Below, one piece after another: positions 36,725 through 45,493 of a DNA stretch of 64,000 nucleotides. This DNA comes from Serratia nematodiphila DZ0503SBS1 (lineage in GTDB: Bacteria; Pseudomonadota; Gammaproteobacteria; Enterobacterales; Enterobacteriaceae), in contig NZ_JPUX01000001.1 of assembly GCF_000738675.1 (NCBI RefSeq), forward strand, positions 3,720,001-3,784,000. Reading direction: 5' to 3'. How positions within the stretch are numbered: the first letter of the stretch is position 1; every line of letters starts with the position of its first letter. Below the pieces are notes generated by a model. It was not told the DNA's origin. It saw only the letters and a program-made list of their open reading frames with translations, and searched no databases. A program made the position numbers and the translations under genes.

Positions 36725-37752
36725 GCGGAGCCACGCCGGATCAGCGTCGGCGGCAGAATGACGTTCTGCGCCGGCAGGTCGGCGTCACCGATGCGCTGCA
36801 GCAGGCGCGCGGCGGCGCTGCGCCCCACTTCCCGCGCCGAGCTGGAGACGAAGGTCAGCGGCGGCTCGGTCAGCTCGGCCTCCGGCACGTCGCCGAAGCC
36901 GATCAGCGCCACCTGCCGGCCGTAGTAGGCGTCGACCCCGTCCGAGCCGATGCTGCGGCCGCTGCGCGTCAGGCCAAAATAGGCGCCAAGCGCCACCGAA
37001 GCCTTGTGGCAGACGACAGCGGTAATGTTCGGGTAGTGGCGCAGCAGCTGTTCCGCCGCTTGCGCCGCCTCACGCTGCCGGCAATCGCACTCGACGATCC
37101 ATTCGCTGCGAAACGGCAGGCCGTACTGCACCAGCGTGGCGCAAAAGCCGCCCAACCGCTCGGCACGCGTCAATGAGTCGCTCTGGCCGCCAAGGTAGGC
37201 GATTTGGCTGTGGCCGCGTTTGATCAAAAATTCGGTGGCCAGTTTGGCGGCCTGCATGTTGTCCGGCCGCACCACGTCCACCCCATCGAGACCGCTGGAG
37301 CGCGCCACGCACACCAGCGGTACGCCCTGCTCGGCCGCCTTCTCCTTCAACCCAGCCGCCGCGCGAATGCCGCCGGCCAGCACGATACCGTCGACGCCCT
37401 GCGCCAGCAGCGCGTCAAACGCCCGCTGCAAGCCCTGGCCGTCGCGCCCGCTCTGGGTTAAAAACAGCAGTTTGTCGTGCGCCTCCAGCGCTTCGCTCAG
37501 CCCGGCGGTCATTTCGGCATAGAAGGGTTCGCAAATGTCGCGCAGAACGAGGCCGATCACCCCGGATTCACCGCCGCGCAGCGTCGCCGCCTGACGATTG
37601 CGCACGTAGCCCAGCAGCTCTATCGCCTGATTGACCTTCTCGACGGTGGTCGGCGAAATCCGCCCCTTGCCGCTCAACACCAGGGAAACCGTGGTGACCG
37701 ACACGCCCGCCTGCTGCGCCACATCGGTGATGGTGATTTTTTTGATGCTCAT
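36721..37752 (-). CDS. malI: LacI-family repressor MalI
   Basis: Repressor of malXY, 343 residues. The LacI helix-turn-helix is ITITDVAQQAGVSVTTVSLV with the hinge LGYVRNRQAATLRG, followed by a periplasmic-binding-like effector domain. Position divergent from malX and adjacent to malY matches E. coli. ATG 37752 gives MSIKKITITDVA. The natural inducer of MalI is not known. Confidence 0.94.
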   Translation of the reverse strand: MSIKKITITDVAQQAGVSVTTVSLVLSGKGRISPTTVEKVNQAIELLGYVRNRQAATLRGGESGVIGLVLRDICEPFYAEMTAGLSEALEAHDKLLFLTQSGRDGQGLQRAFDALLAQGVDGIVLAGGIRAAAGLKEKAAEQGVPLVCVARSSGLDGVDVVRPDNMQAAKLATEFLIKRGHSQIAYLGGQSDSLTRAERLGGFCATLVQYGLPFRSEWIVECDCRQREAAQAAEQLLRHYPNITAVVCHKASVALGAYFGLTRSGRSIGSDGVDAYYGRQVALIGFGDVPEAELTEPPLTFVSSSAREVGRSAAARLLQRIGDADLPAQNVILPPTLIRRGSA

Positions 37753-37820
37753 AGTCTCTGCGAACCCGTTCCTGGGCAACCCGCGCCGTAATGATCAAGG
37801 GTATACCGAATCCGTTAGCT

Positions 37821-37915
37821 CAGTAAAACGTTTTACTGCCTGCCGCATTGTCGCCAAAAACCGGGCGGCAGATTTGTGATTGGTGGCGCATTTTTGCTAG
37901 GTAAAACGTTTTATC
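37821..37915. promoter_or_regulatory. MalI operators in the malI-malX divergon
   Basis: Two palindromes are present: CAGTAAAACGTTTTACTG (37821-37838, perfect) and GGTAAAACGTTTTATC (37900-37915). Both share AAAACGTTTT with the reported E. coli MalI operator GATAAAACGTTTTATC. Their centres are 78 bp apart. Between them TTTGTGATTGGTGGCGCATTT (from about 37874) has one good CRP half-site. Confidence 0.85.
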
Positions 37916-37975
37916 TTCTTTTTACCTAATCAACAGTCCCCTTTTTGCTCGTCTTTTCGCCAGGAGAAGTCGGTT

Positions 37976-39595
37976 ATGTCAGCAGCCAACAAACCCAAAA
38001 TCACCCTCTGGGAGTTCTTCCAGAGCCTGGGCAAAACGTTCATGTTGCCCGTCGCCTTGCTCTCTTTCTGCGGCATCATGCTGGGGATCGGCAGCTCGCT
38101 GAGCAGCCGCGACGTGATCACCCTGATGCCGTTTATCGGCCACCCGATCTTCCAGCTGATCTTCACCTGGATGAGCAAGGTTGGCTCCTTCGCCTTCAGC
38201 TTCCTGCCGGTGATGTTCGCCATCGCCATTCCGCTGGGCATGGCGCGCGAAAACAAAGGCGTCGCCGCGTTCTCCGGTTTCGTCGGCTTCGCCGTGCTGA
38301 ATCTGGGCACCAACTTCTACCTGACCGCCGCCGGCGTGCTGCCCACCAGCGATCCGCTGGTGCTGAAAGCCAACAATATCCAGAACATCCTCGGCATTCA
38401 GTCGATCGATACCGGCATCCTCGGCGCGGTGATCGTCGGCATCATCGTCTATCGCCTGCATGAACGCTTCCACACCATCCGCCTGCCGGACGCACTGGCG
38501 TTTTTCGGCGGCACGCGCTTCGTGCCAATCGTCACCACCGTAGTGCTGGGCCTTTGCGGCCTGGTGATCCCGCTGATCTGGCCGTGGTTTGCCGCCGGCA
38601 TCACCGGGCTGGGCTGGGTGATCAACAGCGCCGGCGCCTTTGGCCCGATGCTGTTCGGCACCGGCGAACGCTTGCTGCTGCCGTTCGGCCTGCAGCACAT
38701 TCTGGTGGCGCTGATCCGCTTTACCGAGGCGGGCGGCACGATGGAGGTGTGCGGCCACAGCGTCAGCGGCGCCCTGACCATCTTCCAGGCGCAGCTCTCC
38801 TGCCCGACCACCACCGGCTTCGCCGAGAGCGCCACCCGCTTCCTGTCACAGGGTAAAATGCCGGCATTCCTCGGCGGCCTTCCGGGCGCGGCGCTGGCGA
38901 TGTACCACTGCGCCAAACCGGAGAACCGCCATAAAATCAAAGGGCTGTTGATTTCCGGCGTGGTAGCCTGCGTGGTCGGCGGCACCACCGAACCGATCGA
39001 ATTTTTGTTCCTGTTCGTCGCGCCGTTCCTGTATCTGATCCACGCGCTGCTCACCGGGTTGGGCTTTACCGTGATGGCGCTGCTGGGCGTGACCATCGGC
39101 AACACCGACGGCAACATCATCGACTTCGTGGTGTTCGGCATTCTGCACGGCACCGCCACCAAGTGGTATCTGGTGCCGGTGGTGGCCGCCGTCTGGTTCG
39201 TCGGCTATTACGCCATTTTCCGCTTCGCCATCCAGCGCTTTAACATCAAAACGCCGGGCCGCGAAAGCGACAGCGCCGTCAGCCAAAGCGCGCCGAGCGG
39301 CGCGGTGGGCAAATCCGGCTACAACGTGCCGGCGATTCTGGCGGCCCTCGGCGGCCCGGGCAACGTTATCACGCTGGACAACTGCATCACCCGCCTGCGC
39401 CTGTCGGTCAACGACATGAGCCGGGTGGACGATGCGGCGCTGAAGGCCAACCGCGCCATCGGCGTAGTGCATCTCAACGACCATAATCTGCAGGTGGTGA
39501 TCGGCCCGCAGGTGCAATCGGTGAAAGATGAATTAGACTCACTGATAGCCACGGCGCAACCTGCCGCGGCGCTGCAGGGAGCCACCCATGTTTGA
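37976..39595 (+). CDS. malX: PTS glucose/maltose-type EIICB MalX
   Basis: PTS permease of 539 residues that can transport glucose and maltose in E. coli when derepressed. The EIIC domain spans residues 1-430 with about ten membrane segments and the TGERLLLPFGLQHILV and GGTTEPIEFLFLF loops. The EIIB domain at the C-terminus contains the phosphorylation Cys in TLDNCITRLRL. A linker with Ser/Ala separates them. AGGAGAAG precedes the ATG. It overlaps malY by 8 bp. Confidence 0.94.
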   Translation: MSAANKPKITLWEFFQSLGKTFMLPVALLSFCGIMLGIGSSLSSRDVITLMPFIGHPIFQLIFTWMSKVGSFAFSFLPVMFAIAIPLGMARENKGVAAFSGFVGFAVLNLGTNFYLTAAGVLPTSDPLVLKANNIQNILGIQSIDTGILGAVIVGIIVYRLHERFHTIRLPDALAFFGGTRFVPIVTTVVLGLCGLVIPLIWPWFAAGITGLGWVINSAGAFGPMLFGTGERLLLPFGLQHILVALIRFTEAGGTMEVCGHSVSGALTIFQAQLSCPTTTGFAESATRFLSQGKMPAFLGGLPGAALAMYHCAKPENRHKIKGLLISGVVACVVGGTTEPIEFLFLFVAPFLYLIHALLTGLGFTVMALLGVTIGNTDGNIIDFVVFGILHGTATKWYLVPVVAAVWFVGYYAIFRFAIQRFNIKTPGRESDSAVSQSAPSGAVGKSGYNVPAILAALGGPGNVITLDNCITRLRLSVNDMSRVDDAALKANRAIGVVHLNDHNLQVVIGPQVQSVKDELDSLIATAQPAAALQGATHV

Positions 39596-40769
39596 TTTCT
39601 CCACCCCGATCGACCGCCACGGCACCTGGTGCACCCAGTGGGACTATATCGCCGATCGTTTCGGCAGCGACGACCTGCTGCCGTTCACCATCTCCGATAT
39701 GGATTTCGCCACCGCGCCGTGCATTCTCGAGGCGTTGCAGCAACGCCTGCAGCACGGCGTGCTGGGCTACAGCCGCTGGCAGCACGAAGATTTTCTCGGC
39801 GCGCTGCGCCACTGGTATCAGCAACGTTTCAACGTCGCCATCGACACCGCAACGGCGGTGTACGGCCCCTCCGTTATCTACATGGCGGCGCAGCTGATCC
39901 GCCAATGGTCCGTACCGGGCGATTATGTGGTGACCCATACCCCGGCCTACGACGCCTTCTACAAGGTGATCCTCGCCAACCAACGCCAGCTGTTGGCCTG
40001 CCCGCTGCACAAGGCCGGCGACGACTGGCGCTGCGACATGGCGCACCTTGAGGCGTTGCTGGCGCGGCCGCAAACCAAGATCCTGCTGCTGTGCAGCCCG
40101 CATAATCCCACCGGCAAAGTGTGGCGCCGCGACGAGTTGCAGCAGATGGCCGAACTGTGCGAGCGCCACGACGTGCGCGTCATCAGCGATGAGATCCACA
40201 TGGATATGGCATGGGGTGAACACCGCCATACACCGTGGAGCCAGGTGGCGACCGGCGCCTGGGCCTTGCTGACCTCCGGCTCCAAGAGTTTCAACATTCC
40301 GGCACTGACCGGCGCCTACGGCTTTATCAGCGACGACGCCAGCCGCGAAGCCTACTTCCAGCAGCTCAAAGCCCGCGACGGCCTCTCCTCGCCGGCGGTG
40401 CTGGCGGTGGCGGCGCATGTGGCTGCCTATCGCCACGGCGAACCCTGGCTGAACGCCCTGCGCGACTATCTGCAGGATAATCTGAGCTACGTCGCCGAAC
40501 GGCTGGAGCAGGCGTTTCCCGCGCTGGGCTGGCGCCCGCCGCAGGCCACCTACCTGGCCTGGATCGATCTGCGGCCGCTGGCCGTAGACGATCGGGCGCT
40601 GCAGCAGGTGCTGATTGAGCGCGAAAAGGTGGCGATCATGCCGGGCTTTACCTACGGCGAGGAAGGCCGCGGGTTCCTGCGTCTCAACGTCGGCTGCCCG
40701 CGCGGCAAGCTGGAGGCCGGCATGGACAAGCTGATCGCCGGATTAAGGGTGGTGCTGGACGAGCAATAA
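39588..40769 (+). CDS. malY: MalY, PLP-dependent cystathionine beta-lyase/mal regulator
   Basis: A 393-residue fold-type I PLP enzyme with C-S lyase activity on cystathionine that in E. coli also binds and inactivates the maltose activator MalT. The PLP Lys is in TSGSKSFNIPAL; CSPHNPTGKVW and ISDEIHMDM contain the PLP-ring and pyridine-nitrogen contacts. FTISDMDFATAP at the N-terminus is typical of MalY/PatB. It overlaps malX, so the two are translationally coupled. Confidence 0.94.
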   Translation: MFDFSTPIDRHGTWCTQWDYIADRFGSDDLLPFTISDMDFATAPCILEALQQRLQHGVLGYSRWQHEDFLGALRHWYQQRFNVAIDTATAVYGPSVIYMAAQLIRQWSVPGDYVVTHTPAYDAFYKVILANQRQLLACPLHKAGDDWRCDMAHLEALLARPQTKILLLCSPHNPTGKVWRRDELQQMAELCERHDVRVISDEIHMDMAWGEHRHTPWSQVATGAWALLTSGSKSFNIPALTGAYGFISDDASREAYFQQLKARDGLSSPAVLAVAAHVAAYRHGEPWLNALRDYLQDNLSYVAERLEQAFPALGWRPPQATYLAWIDLRPLAVDDRALQQVLIEREKVAIMPGFTYGEEGRGFLRLNVGCPRGKLEAGMDKLIAGLRVVLDEQ

Positions 40770-40801
40770 TGCGAGGGGGCGAGCCTCTGCCCGCCCCTCG
40801 G

Positions 40802-41170
40802 TTACGCCTGAACAGACGGAATTTCCTCCAGATGACGATAGACCGTCAATCCCCATTCGTTAGCCAACCGCACGTCGTTATCGGCCCCCGCAGATGCCCC
40901 TTCGATGCGATACACCGCCTGACACTGCGCAATCAGCCGATGGGCCACCGGGTAAAGAAACGCCTCGCTCACCGCATCGCCAACCTGAGTGGAGCCTGCC
41001 GCCGCCGCCAAAGGCAGCGCCAGCCACTCGCCGATCACCGGCACGTGCCCACGCAGGTAGACCGCCAGCGCCGCCTGTTCCAGGCGCGCCAGATTGGCGG
41101 CGATACGCTGCGGATCGCCATCGGTGCCGCTGCGATAGGGGCCGGCGATCAGGATTTGTTGTGCTTTCAT
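40802..41170 (-). CDS. Nucleoside 2-deoxyribosyltransferase-like small protein
   Basis: A 122-residue protein resembling the DUF4406/nucleoside 2-deoxyribosyltransferase-like group: it opens with ILIAGPYRSGTDGDP (phosphate-binding-like loop) and contains VIGEWLALPL and SAGADNDVRLANEWG. Its start codon overlaps the stop of nudK (ATGA), so it is translated with that hydrolase. A role in nucleotide or nucleoside-sugar handling is inferred from this pairing only. Confidence 0.7.
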   Translation of the reverse strand: MKAQQILIAGPYRSGTDGDPQRIAANLARLEQAALAVYLRGHVPVIGEWLALPLAAAAGSTQVGDAVSEAFLYPVAHRLIAQCQAVYRIEGASAGADNDVRLANEWGLTVYRHLEEIPSVQA

Positions 41171-41763
41171 CGTTCTTCCTCCAACGTCCGGTTCAAGGCG
41201 ACAAACTGCAGCAGCATGATGGTCTTGGCGTCAACAATCGCGCCCTGACGAATCGCCTGCAGGGCCTGCGCCAGCGGCAGCTCGATCACCTCCAGATCCT
41301 CGCCCTCCGCCGCCACCCCGCCGCCCTCGTTGACGCGATCGCCCGCCTGATATTCACCGACGAAAAAGTGCAGCTTCTCGGTGACCGAACCTGGGCTCAT
41401 GTAGGCTTCAAACACTTTCTCCACGTTCTGCACGAAATAGCCGGTTTCCTCTTCCGCTTCGGCTCTGATGCGCGCCTCCGGCGACGCGTTGTCCAGCAGC
41501 CCGGCGGCGGCCTCAATCAGCATGCCGTCATGACCGTTGACGAACACCGGAAAGCGGAACTGGCGCGTCAGGATCACCGTCTGCGCCTGCCGGTTGAACA
41601 GCAAAATCACCGCGCCGTCACCGCGATCGTAAGTCTCACGGCTTTGCCGCTGCCAGACGCCGTCGCGCCGCAGAAAATCAAAGGTGGTTTTTTTCAGCAG
41701 GTACCAGTCATCGGACAACACCCGGGTTTCGACAATGCGAACTCGGTCTTTGGTGGCTATCAT
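41167..41763 (-). CDS. nudK: GDP-mannose pyrophosphatase-type Nudix hydrolase NudK
   Basis: A 198-residue Nudix hydrolase similar to E. coli NudK, which splits GDP-mannose into GMP and mannose-1-P. The YDRGDGAVILLFN, TRQFRFPVFVNG and AYMSPGSVTEKLHFF segments match. The Nudix box is GLLDNASPEARIRAEAEEET (followed by GY), with the metal-binding Glu cluster intact. ATG 41763 matches the E. coli start; the longer frame to 41889 runs into the DeoR gene. It is cotranscribed with the small downstream gene and divergent from deoR-like regulator. Confidence 0.87.
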   Translation of the reverse strand: MIATKDRVRIVETRVLSDDWYLLKKTTFDFLRRDGVWQRQSRETYDRGDGAVILLFNRQAQTVILTRQFRFPVFVNGHDGMLIEAAAGLLDNASPEARIRAEAEEETGYFVQNVEKVFEAYMSPGSVTEKLHFFVGEYQAGDRVNEGGGVAAEGEDLEVIELPLAQALQAIRQGAIVDAKTIMLLQFVALNRTLEEER

Positions 41764-41796
41764 CGGTTTACTCCGCCAGAGGAAGGAAATTGATAC

Positions 41797-41835
41797 TATC
41801 GTGCAGTTTCGTGTATGATCAAGATATTTCGTGCA
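41797..41835. promoter_or_regulatory. Phased direct repeats between nudK and DeoR-type gene
   Basis: Three 9-mers occur: TATCGTGCA (41797-41805), TTTCGTGTA (41807-41815) and TTTCGTGCA (41827-41835). Start-to-start spacings are 10 and 20 bp, so all lie on one helix face. The position in the divergent promoter region and the TTTCG theme fit a DeoR-family operator. Confidence 0.6.
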
Positions 41836-41854
41836 ATGCAAATTTGAGGGAAAA

Positions 41855-42616
41855 ATGGCCATGTTGACCAGCCAGCGCAAGAAAATCATCCTGGAGAAAC
41901 TGGCTCAGGACGGCCAGGTGTTGGCCAAGCAGCTCAGCGAGCTGTTCGGGCTGTCGGAAGACACTGTCCGGCGCGATCTGCGCGAACTGGACGCCGAGGG
42001 GTTGCTGCAGCGGGTGCACGGCGGCGCCCTGCCGGTTTCATCCGCCATCGCCAGCTTCGCCGAACGCAATCAGTTGGAATCCGGCGCCAAACGCGCGATC
42101 GCCAAAGCGGCGGCGGCGCTGATCGCCCCCGGCCAGGTGGTGATCATCGACGGCGGCACCACCTCCGCCGAGCTGGTCAGGCAGCTGCCAGCCAACCTCA
42201 ACGCCACCATCGTCACCCACAGCCCCAGCGTCGCCGTGGGCCTGGCCGATCATCCCACGGTGGAGGTGATCCTGATCGGCGGCCGGTTGTACAAGCATTC
42301 GATCGTCAGCGTCGGCGCCGCCGCGGTGGAAGCGATGTCGCATATTCGCGCCGATATCTATTTTATGGGCGTGACCGGCGTGCACCCCACCGCGGGGCTG
42401 AGCACCGGCGATCTGGAAGAGGCCTACATCAAGCGGGCGCTGGCGGCCCGCGCGGCGGAAACCGTAGTGCTGGCCTCCGCCGCCAAGCTTAACGCCGCCT
42501 CACAGTATGCGATCGGCGATATTACGCTGGCGCACACTGTCATCGTTGAGCGGGCCACCGACGACGCGCTGCTCGCGCCGTTGCAGCAGGCGGGCGTCAG
42601 CGTGTTGAAAGCCTGA
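41855..42616 (+). CDS. DeoR/GlpR family transcriptional regulator
   Basis: A 253-residue regulator. The HTH is N-terminal (RKKIILEKLAQDGQV, LFGLSEDTVRRDLREL, DAEGLLQRVHGGAL), followed by the DeoRC sugar-phosphate-sensing domain with VIIDGGTTSAELVRQL and YFMGVTGVHPTAGLST. ATG 41855 is preceded by GAGGGAAAA and preferred over ATG 41861. It is divergent from nudK and 136 bp upstream of add. The regulated pathway is probably one of its neighbours, with nudK most likely. Confidence 0.85.
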   Translation: MAMLTSQRKKIILEKLAQDGQVLAKQLSELFGLSEDTVRRDLRELDAEGLLQRVHGGALPVSSAIASFAERNQLESGAKRAIAKAAAALIAPGQVVIIDGGTTSAELVRQLPANLNATIVTHSPSVAVGLADHPTVEVILIGGRLYKHSIVSVGAAAVEAMSHIRADIYFMGVTGVHPTAGLSTGDLEEAYIKRALAARAAETVVLASAAKLNAASQYAIGDITLAHTVIVERATDDALLAPLQQAGVSVLKA

Positions 42617-42648
42617 TTCGCGTCGATAATGCGATATATCGCGCATTA

Positions 42649-42668
42649 TTTGTGACTCACATCACTTT
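42649..42668 (+). promoter_or_regulatory. Candidate CRP site upstream of add
   Basis: TGTGA-CTCACA-TCACT (42651-42666) agrees with the CRP consensus TGTGA-N6-TCACA at nine of ten positions. It lies about 90 bp before the add start codon. Just before it, an AT-rich inverted repeat (ATAATGCG ... CGCGCATTAT, about 42627-42650) may terminate the DeoR-type gene. Confidence 0.6.
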
Positions 42669-42752
42669 TTTATGCAACGAGATGGTAAGTTTCATTCATT
42701 TGTTTTTATACTGTTCTGCACTTTACCTACGATAAATTAGCGAGTGCCCAGC

Positions 42753-43751
42753 ATGATCGATCCCCGCCTACCGCTTACCGACATTCACCGCCATCTCGAC
42801 GGCAACATCCGCGCGCAGACTATTCTCGACCTCGGTCGCCAGTTCAATCTCGCCCTGCCGGCCAACGATTTGGAGAGCCTGCGCCCGCACGTGCAGATCA
42901 CCCACGCCGAACCGGATCTGGTCAGCTTCCTGCAGAAACTGGACTGGGGCGTAGCGGTGCTGGGCGATCTGGACGCCTGCCGCCGGGTGGCCTACGAAAA
43001 CGTCGAGGACGCCGCCAACGCCGGCCTGCACTATGCCGAGCTGCGTTTCTCCCCTTACTACATGGCGATGAAGCATCAGCTGCCGGTCGCCGGCGTGGTG
43101 GAAGCGGTGATCGACGGGATCCGTTCGGGCTGCCGCGATCGCGACATCGACATTCGCCTGATCGGCATCATGAGCCGCACCTTCGGCGAGGCCGCCTGTC
43201 TGCAGGAACTGGAAGGATTGCTGGCGCACCGCGACGGCATTACCGCGCTGGATTTGGCGGGCGATGAGCTGGGCTTCCCCGGCAGCCTGTTCCTCAGCCA
43301 CTTCAACCGCGCCCGCGACGCCGGCCTGCGCATCACCGTGCACGCGGGCGAAGCCGCCGGCCCGGAAAGCATCTGGCAGGCGATCCGCGAGCTGGGCGCC
43401 GAACGTATCGGCCACGGGGTGAAAGCGATCGAAGATCCGGCGCTGATGGACTTCCTGGCGGAACACGGCATCGGCATCGAATCCTGCCTGACCTCCAACA
43501 TCCAGACCAGCACCGTGCCGTCACTGGCGCAGCATCCGCTGGCCACCTTCCTGCGCCATGGCGTGCTGGCGTCGATCAACACCGACGATCCGGCGGTTCA
43601 GGGCATCGAGATCGAGCATGAATACCGCGTCGCCGCGCCGCAGGCCGGGCTGACGCCGGAAGAAATCCGCACCGCGCAGGAAAACGGCCTGAAGCTGGCC
43701 TTCCTCAGCGAGCAGGAAAAACAGGCGCTGCGCGCCAAAGTTCAGGGCTAA
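42753..43751 (+). CDS. add: Adenosine deaminase Add
   Basis: Zinc enzyme of 332 residues that deaminates adenosine and deoxyadenosine to inosine forms in purine salvage. Metal and catalytic motifs are intact: [40 protein letters not shown] and SINTDDPAV. It matches E. coli Add over the whole length and occupies the same place after malXY. ATG 42753 gives [14 protein letters not shown]; the GTG nine bases upstream is less likely. Confidence 0.96.
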   Translation: MIDPRLPLTDIHRHLDGNIRAQTILDLGRQFNLALPANDLESLRPHVQITHAEPDLVSFLQKLDWGVAVLGDLDACRRVAYENVEDAANAGLHYAELRFSPYYMAMKHQLPVAGVVEAVIDGIRSGCRDRDIDIRLIGIMSRTFGEAACLQELEGLLAHRDGITALDLAGDELGFPGSLFLSHFNRARDAGLRITVHAGEAAGPESIWQAIRELGAERIGHGVKAIEDPALMDFLAEHGIGIESCLTSNIQTSTVPSLAQHPLATFLRHGVLASINTDDPAVQGIEIEHEYRVAAPQAGLTPEEIRTAQENGLKLAFLSEQEKQALRAKVQG

Positions 43752-43758
43752 TCTCCCC

Positions 43759-43780
43759 AGGCGCCAAACGGCGCCTTCTT
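43759..43780 (+). terminator. add terminator
   Basis: Stem AGGCGCC / GGCGCCT with an AAAC loop followed by TCTTCTC. Rho-independent terminator with an interrupted T tract. Confidence 0.7.
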
Positions 43781-43860
43781 CTCATCCCCCGTTTTCCTCC
43801 GCCTGTTCGTCTTTATCGCTGTTTTCACCCCATCACTCTGTTGCAAGAGAGGAATTCCGC

Positions 43861-44405
43861 ATGTCTGACAAACTACGCCGTATCGTGCTGACCGGCGGCC
43901 CGGGTTCGGGCAAAAGCACGCTCATCGACGTTCTTCATCGCCGCGGTTACCCGCATTCCCAGGAGGCGGGCCGGGCGATTATTCAGGATCAGGTGAGTAT
44001 TGGCGGCAATGCGCTGCCGTGGGGCGATCGCCAGGCTTTCGCCGAGCGGATGCTCGATTGGGAACTGCGTTCATGGCGCGAAGCGACGGGCGCAACATGC
44101 TGGTTCTTCGATCGCGGCCTGCCGGATATCGCCGGTTACCTGACGCTGTGCGGATTATCGATCCCCGCCCCTTAACGGCGGCGATCGACGCCTTTCGCTA
44201 TGCCGATACGGTGTTCATCGCCCCGCCGTGGCGAGCGATTTATGCGCAGGACAGCGAGAGAAAACAGTCTTTCGCCGAAGCCGAGCAAACCTATCGGGCG
44301 ATGGTGGCCATCTATCGCCGTTATGGCTATCGGCTGCAAGAGCTGCCGCGCGCCTCACCCGATGAGCGCGCCGACTTTCTGCTCGACGCGCTGAGCCACC
44401 GTTAG
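43861..44405 (+). pseudogene. AAA family ATPase, frameshifted
   Basis: A P-loop protein of the small AAA_28-type family, about 180 residues when rejoined. Frame one encodes RIVLTGGPGSGKSTLIDVL (Walker A) to YLTLCGLSIPAP and stops at 44173. The correct continuation (LTAAIDAFRYADTVFIAPPW, then RKQSFAEAEQTYRAMVAIYR) is in the next frame and ends at 44405. One missing base near the CCCCTTAA run at 44168-44175 explains the break. It could be a true mutation or a sequencing error. AGAGAGGAATTCCGC precedes the ATG. Confidence 0.85.
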
Positions 44406-44416
44406 CGGCCTGCGGC

Positions 44417-45421
44417 CTATTTGGCCGCCAGCGCCTCCGCCTCGGCCCGCTGTTTGGCGGTTTTACGCGCATAGCGCTGCGCCAGCACCGCGCACACCAT
44501 CAGTTGCACCTGGTGGAAAATCATCAGCGGCAGCACCATGGCGCCCACCGCCGCGGCCGGGAACAGCACGTTGGCCATAGGAATGCCGTTCGCCAGGCTC
44601 TTTTTCGAACCGCAGAAGACGATGGTGATTTCATCGGCGGTGTTGAAGCCCAGCCAGCGCGCCGCGTAGGTGTTGATCACCAGCACCACCGTCAGCAGCA
44701 CCAGCGACATCACCAGGATGGTCAGCAGCGACCAGCCGTCGATACGGTGCCAAATCCCTTCCACCACCGCCGCACTGAACGCGGTATACACCACCAGCAG
44801 GATCGACGAACGGTCGGTCAGGTTAATCAGTTTGCGATGGCGGTCGATCCACTTGCCGATCAGCGGCCGCGCCAGATGGCCGATCACGAACGGCACCATC
44901 AGTTGCAGAATGATTGAGCCAATGGCGTGCAGCACGTCGGTATTGCCGCCCTGGGTATGCATCAACGCTCCCACCAGCAGCGGCGACAGGAACACGCCAA
45001 GAATGCTGGACGCCGAGGCGCTGCAGATCGCCGCCGCCACGTTGCCGCCCGCCGCCGAGGTAAAGGCGATGGCCGACTGCACCGTGGCCGGCAGCGCGCA
45101 CAGATAGAGGAAGCCGAGATAGACCGTCGGCGTCATGATGCCCGGCACCAGCAGATTCATCGCCAGCCCGAGCAGCGGGAACAGCGCAAAGGTGCTGAGG
45201 AACACCAGCAGATGCAGCTTCCAGTGGCTCATGCCGGCGACGATCGCCTCGCGCGACAGCTTGGCGCCGTGCATAAAGAACAGCAGCGCGATGGCGGCGG
45301 TGGTCAGGTGTTCAAAGAAGGTTTTCCAGATGCCTTCGCAGGGGAACAGCGAGGCGACGATCACCACCAAAATCAGAACCAGCAAAAATTTATCAATGCG
45401 CAAACGCTGCAACCAGGACAT
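44417..45421 (-). CDS. Bile acid:sodium symporter-like protein YfeH family
   Basis: A 334-residue membrane protein of the SBF-like/YfeH family with about nine to ten spans. Conserved features are LLFFMHGAKLSREAI, LYLCALPATVQSAIAFTSAAGGN (cross-over region) and VFCGSKKSLANGIPMANVLF. YfeH homologues are placed in the BART superfamily; the substrate is not established. It converges on the broken AAA gene, with 11 bp between them. Confidence 0.85.
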   Translation of the reverse strand: MSWLQRLRIDKFLLVLILVVIVASLFPCEGIWKTFFEHLTTAAIALLFFMHGAKLSREAIVAGMSHWKLHLLVFLSTFALFPLLGLAMNLLVPGIMTPTVYLGFLYLCALPATVQSAIAFTSAAGGNVAAAICSASASSILGVFLSPLLVGALMHTQGGNTDVLHAIGSIILQLMVPFVIGHLARPLIGKWIDRHRKLINLTDRSSILLVVYTAFSAAVVEGIWHRIDGWSLLTILVMSLVLLTVVLVINTYAARWLGFNTADEITIVFCGSKKSLANGIPMANVLFPAAAVGAMVLPLMIFHQVQLMVCAVLAQRYARKTAKQRAEAEALAAK

Positions 45422-45493
45422 GAAACGAATTTCCTTGCACGTAAAGTCGTAAAAAGGCCCGACGCTTCGCCGGGCACAGAGAAATGGGCGGTA

